A stretch of DNA of 64,000 bases, from the NCBI GenBank assembly GCA_903886485.1, contig CAISMH010000019.1, forward strand, positions 124,001 through 188,000. The letters are read 5' to 3'. Positions 63,466-64,000 of the stretch are shown here, piece by piece (within the stretch, counting starts at the first letter, position 1; each line of letters starts with the position of its first letter). A model generated the notes under the pieces. It was not told the DNA's origin. It ran no database searches and was given only the letters and a program-made list of their open reading frames with translations. The position numbers and the translations under genes were made by a program. Origin of the DNA: an uncultured Burkholderiales bacterium (GTDB lineage: Bacteria > Pseudomonadota > Gammaproteobacteria > Burkholderiales > Burkholderiaceae_C).

Positions 63466-64000
63466 TCAGGACTTGGTGAATTGGGTTTTGATCGACTTGC
63501 TGGTGCGCAGCCAACCTTTGGCTAGCAAAGGACTGGACTGCATAAAAGCATCGGCTTGAGTTTTGGTTTCAAAAGGCCCTGCCACCAAAATGAAATAACG
63601 TTTACCTGTGTCTTTGTGACGCGCACGCATGATGCGTGCATTGGCATAGGCCGGATTGCTGCGCTGAAAGCTGCGCATTTCATCTTGCGTGTCCATGGCA
63701 GCGAGCTGCACCACGTAAGCATTGGCGGGCAGTTGATTCGTCCAAGCTTCGTCGGAGTTAGCTTCTGCCTTGGCCTCTGCCTTAGTCTCTACCTTGGTTT
63801 CTGCCTTGGCCTCGACTTTGTCGGCGAGACGTTTTTTCTCCGTGACCTCTGAGGCGGCCAACACAGCCGCACTGGCAGCCAAGGCTGATTCTTGCGCCTG
63901 GCTGGCCACAAGCGCGGCTTCACTGGCCATCGATGCAGCCAGTTCTGCTGCTGCCAAAGCTTGTGCACTGGCCGCAGCGGCGGCACTTGCAGCTTCGTCT
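63466..64000 (-). CDS. SPOR-domain protein, 5' end outside the window
   Basis: The frame is open to the right edge, so the N-terminus is missing. Its C-terminal 80 residues form a SPOR domain (NAYVVQLAAMDTQDE, then KRYFILVAGPFETKTQADAF), which binds denuded glycan at the septum or cell wall. Before it is a run of Ala/Ser, then Lys/Glu/Ala (KAEAKAEANS) repeats. The first codons of this frame in the window are not the true start. It is the first visible gene of a leftward group of three. Confidence 0.8.
   Translation of the reverse strand, partial: DEAASAAAAASAQALAAAELAASMASEAALVASQAQESALAASAAVLAASEVTEKKRLADKVEAKAETKVETKAEAKAEANSDEAWTNQLPANAYVVQLAAMDTQDEMRSFQRSNPAYANARIMRARHKDTGKRYFILVAGPFETKTQADAFMQSSPLLAKGWLRTSKSIKTQFTKS

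Overview
The window is a 64 kb stretch of a chromosome from a betaproteobacterium of the order Burkholderiales, most likely family Comamonadaceae (a Limnohabitans, Rhodoferax or Curvibacter-like organism). The evidence is the gene order leuC-leuD-leuB-asd-fimV-truA-trpF-trpB-trpA-accD, the three Bug-type (TctC) solute receptors, GC-rich dense coding, and the style of the proteins. The family call is inference from gene order and composition; no rRNA gene is present to settle it.

Layout. (1) 0.1-3.9 kb: zorA, zorB and an EH_Signature protein, three parts of a Zorya anti-phage system. No ZorD or ZorE follows; acs comes next, so any further effector would lie left of the window. (2) 4.0-6.0 kb: acs, ending in a bidirectional terminator. 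(3) 6.1-12.2 kb: an unusual accessory block. Two divergent paralogous proteins carry GDLAxAQ helical repeats, and the rightward one is followed by a double WD40 propeller, an FGE-fold protein without the usual catalytic cysteines, an NADPH-dependent FMN reductase and an ATP-grasp ligase. I cannot match this set to a described system and consider it the best candidate for something new. (4) 12.2-15.7 kb: a ParA-like ATPase facing a bactofilin, then tonB-exbB-exbD-exbD. (5) 15.8-32.7 kb: a catabolic region with an IorAB-type molybdenum hydroxylase, a Bug receptor, a probably exported amidohydrolase, a LacI repressor with visible palindromic operators, an intradiol dioxygenase/SDR/BKACE/MDR/cupin/Bug operon, and a leftward CoA-transferase/HMG-CoA-lyase-like/VOC/Bug operon under a LysR regulator, then a porin. 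(6) 32.8-44.8 kb: core biosynthesis (leucine, aspartate-semialdehyde, tryptophan, acetyl-CoA carboxylase), FimV, TruA and YchF. (7) 45-51.4 kb: housekeeping and envelope genes (MOSC protein, UbiH-like hydroxylase, DsbC, DUF3429, M61 peptidase, enoyl-CoA hydratase). (8) 51.4-52.7 kb: an AT-rich insert with a tiny lipoprotein and an unrecognised secreted protein, beside tRNA-Met. (9) 52.9-58.2 kb: a leftward set of Pal, NUDIX, FabI-like, MaoC-Pta fusion, AckA and flavin reductase. (10) 58.5-64 kb: a second ParA-like ATPase with a coiled-coil partner, a membrane-anchored glutamate-synthase-family protein, and a leftward trio of SPOR-domain, acidic and membrane coiled-coil proteins running off the right edge.

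How they work together. The leu, trp, asd and accD genes are ordinary anabolism. The 16-32 kb region looks built to take up and break down aromatic or related organic acids, with periplasmic Bug receptors but no TctAB membrane partner nearby. The two ParA-like genes have no ParB beside them, so they are more likely to position proteins than to segregate DNA. All functions are read from motifs in the sequence and family knowledge; no searches were run.
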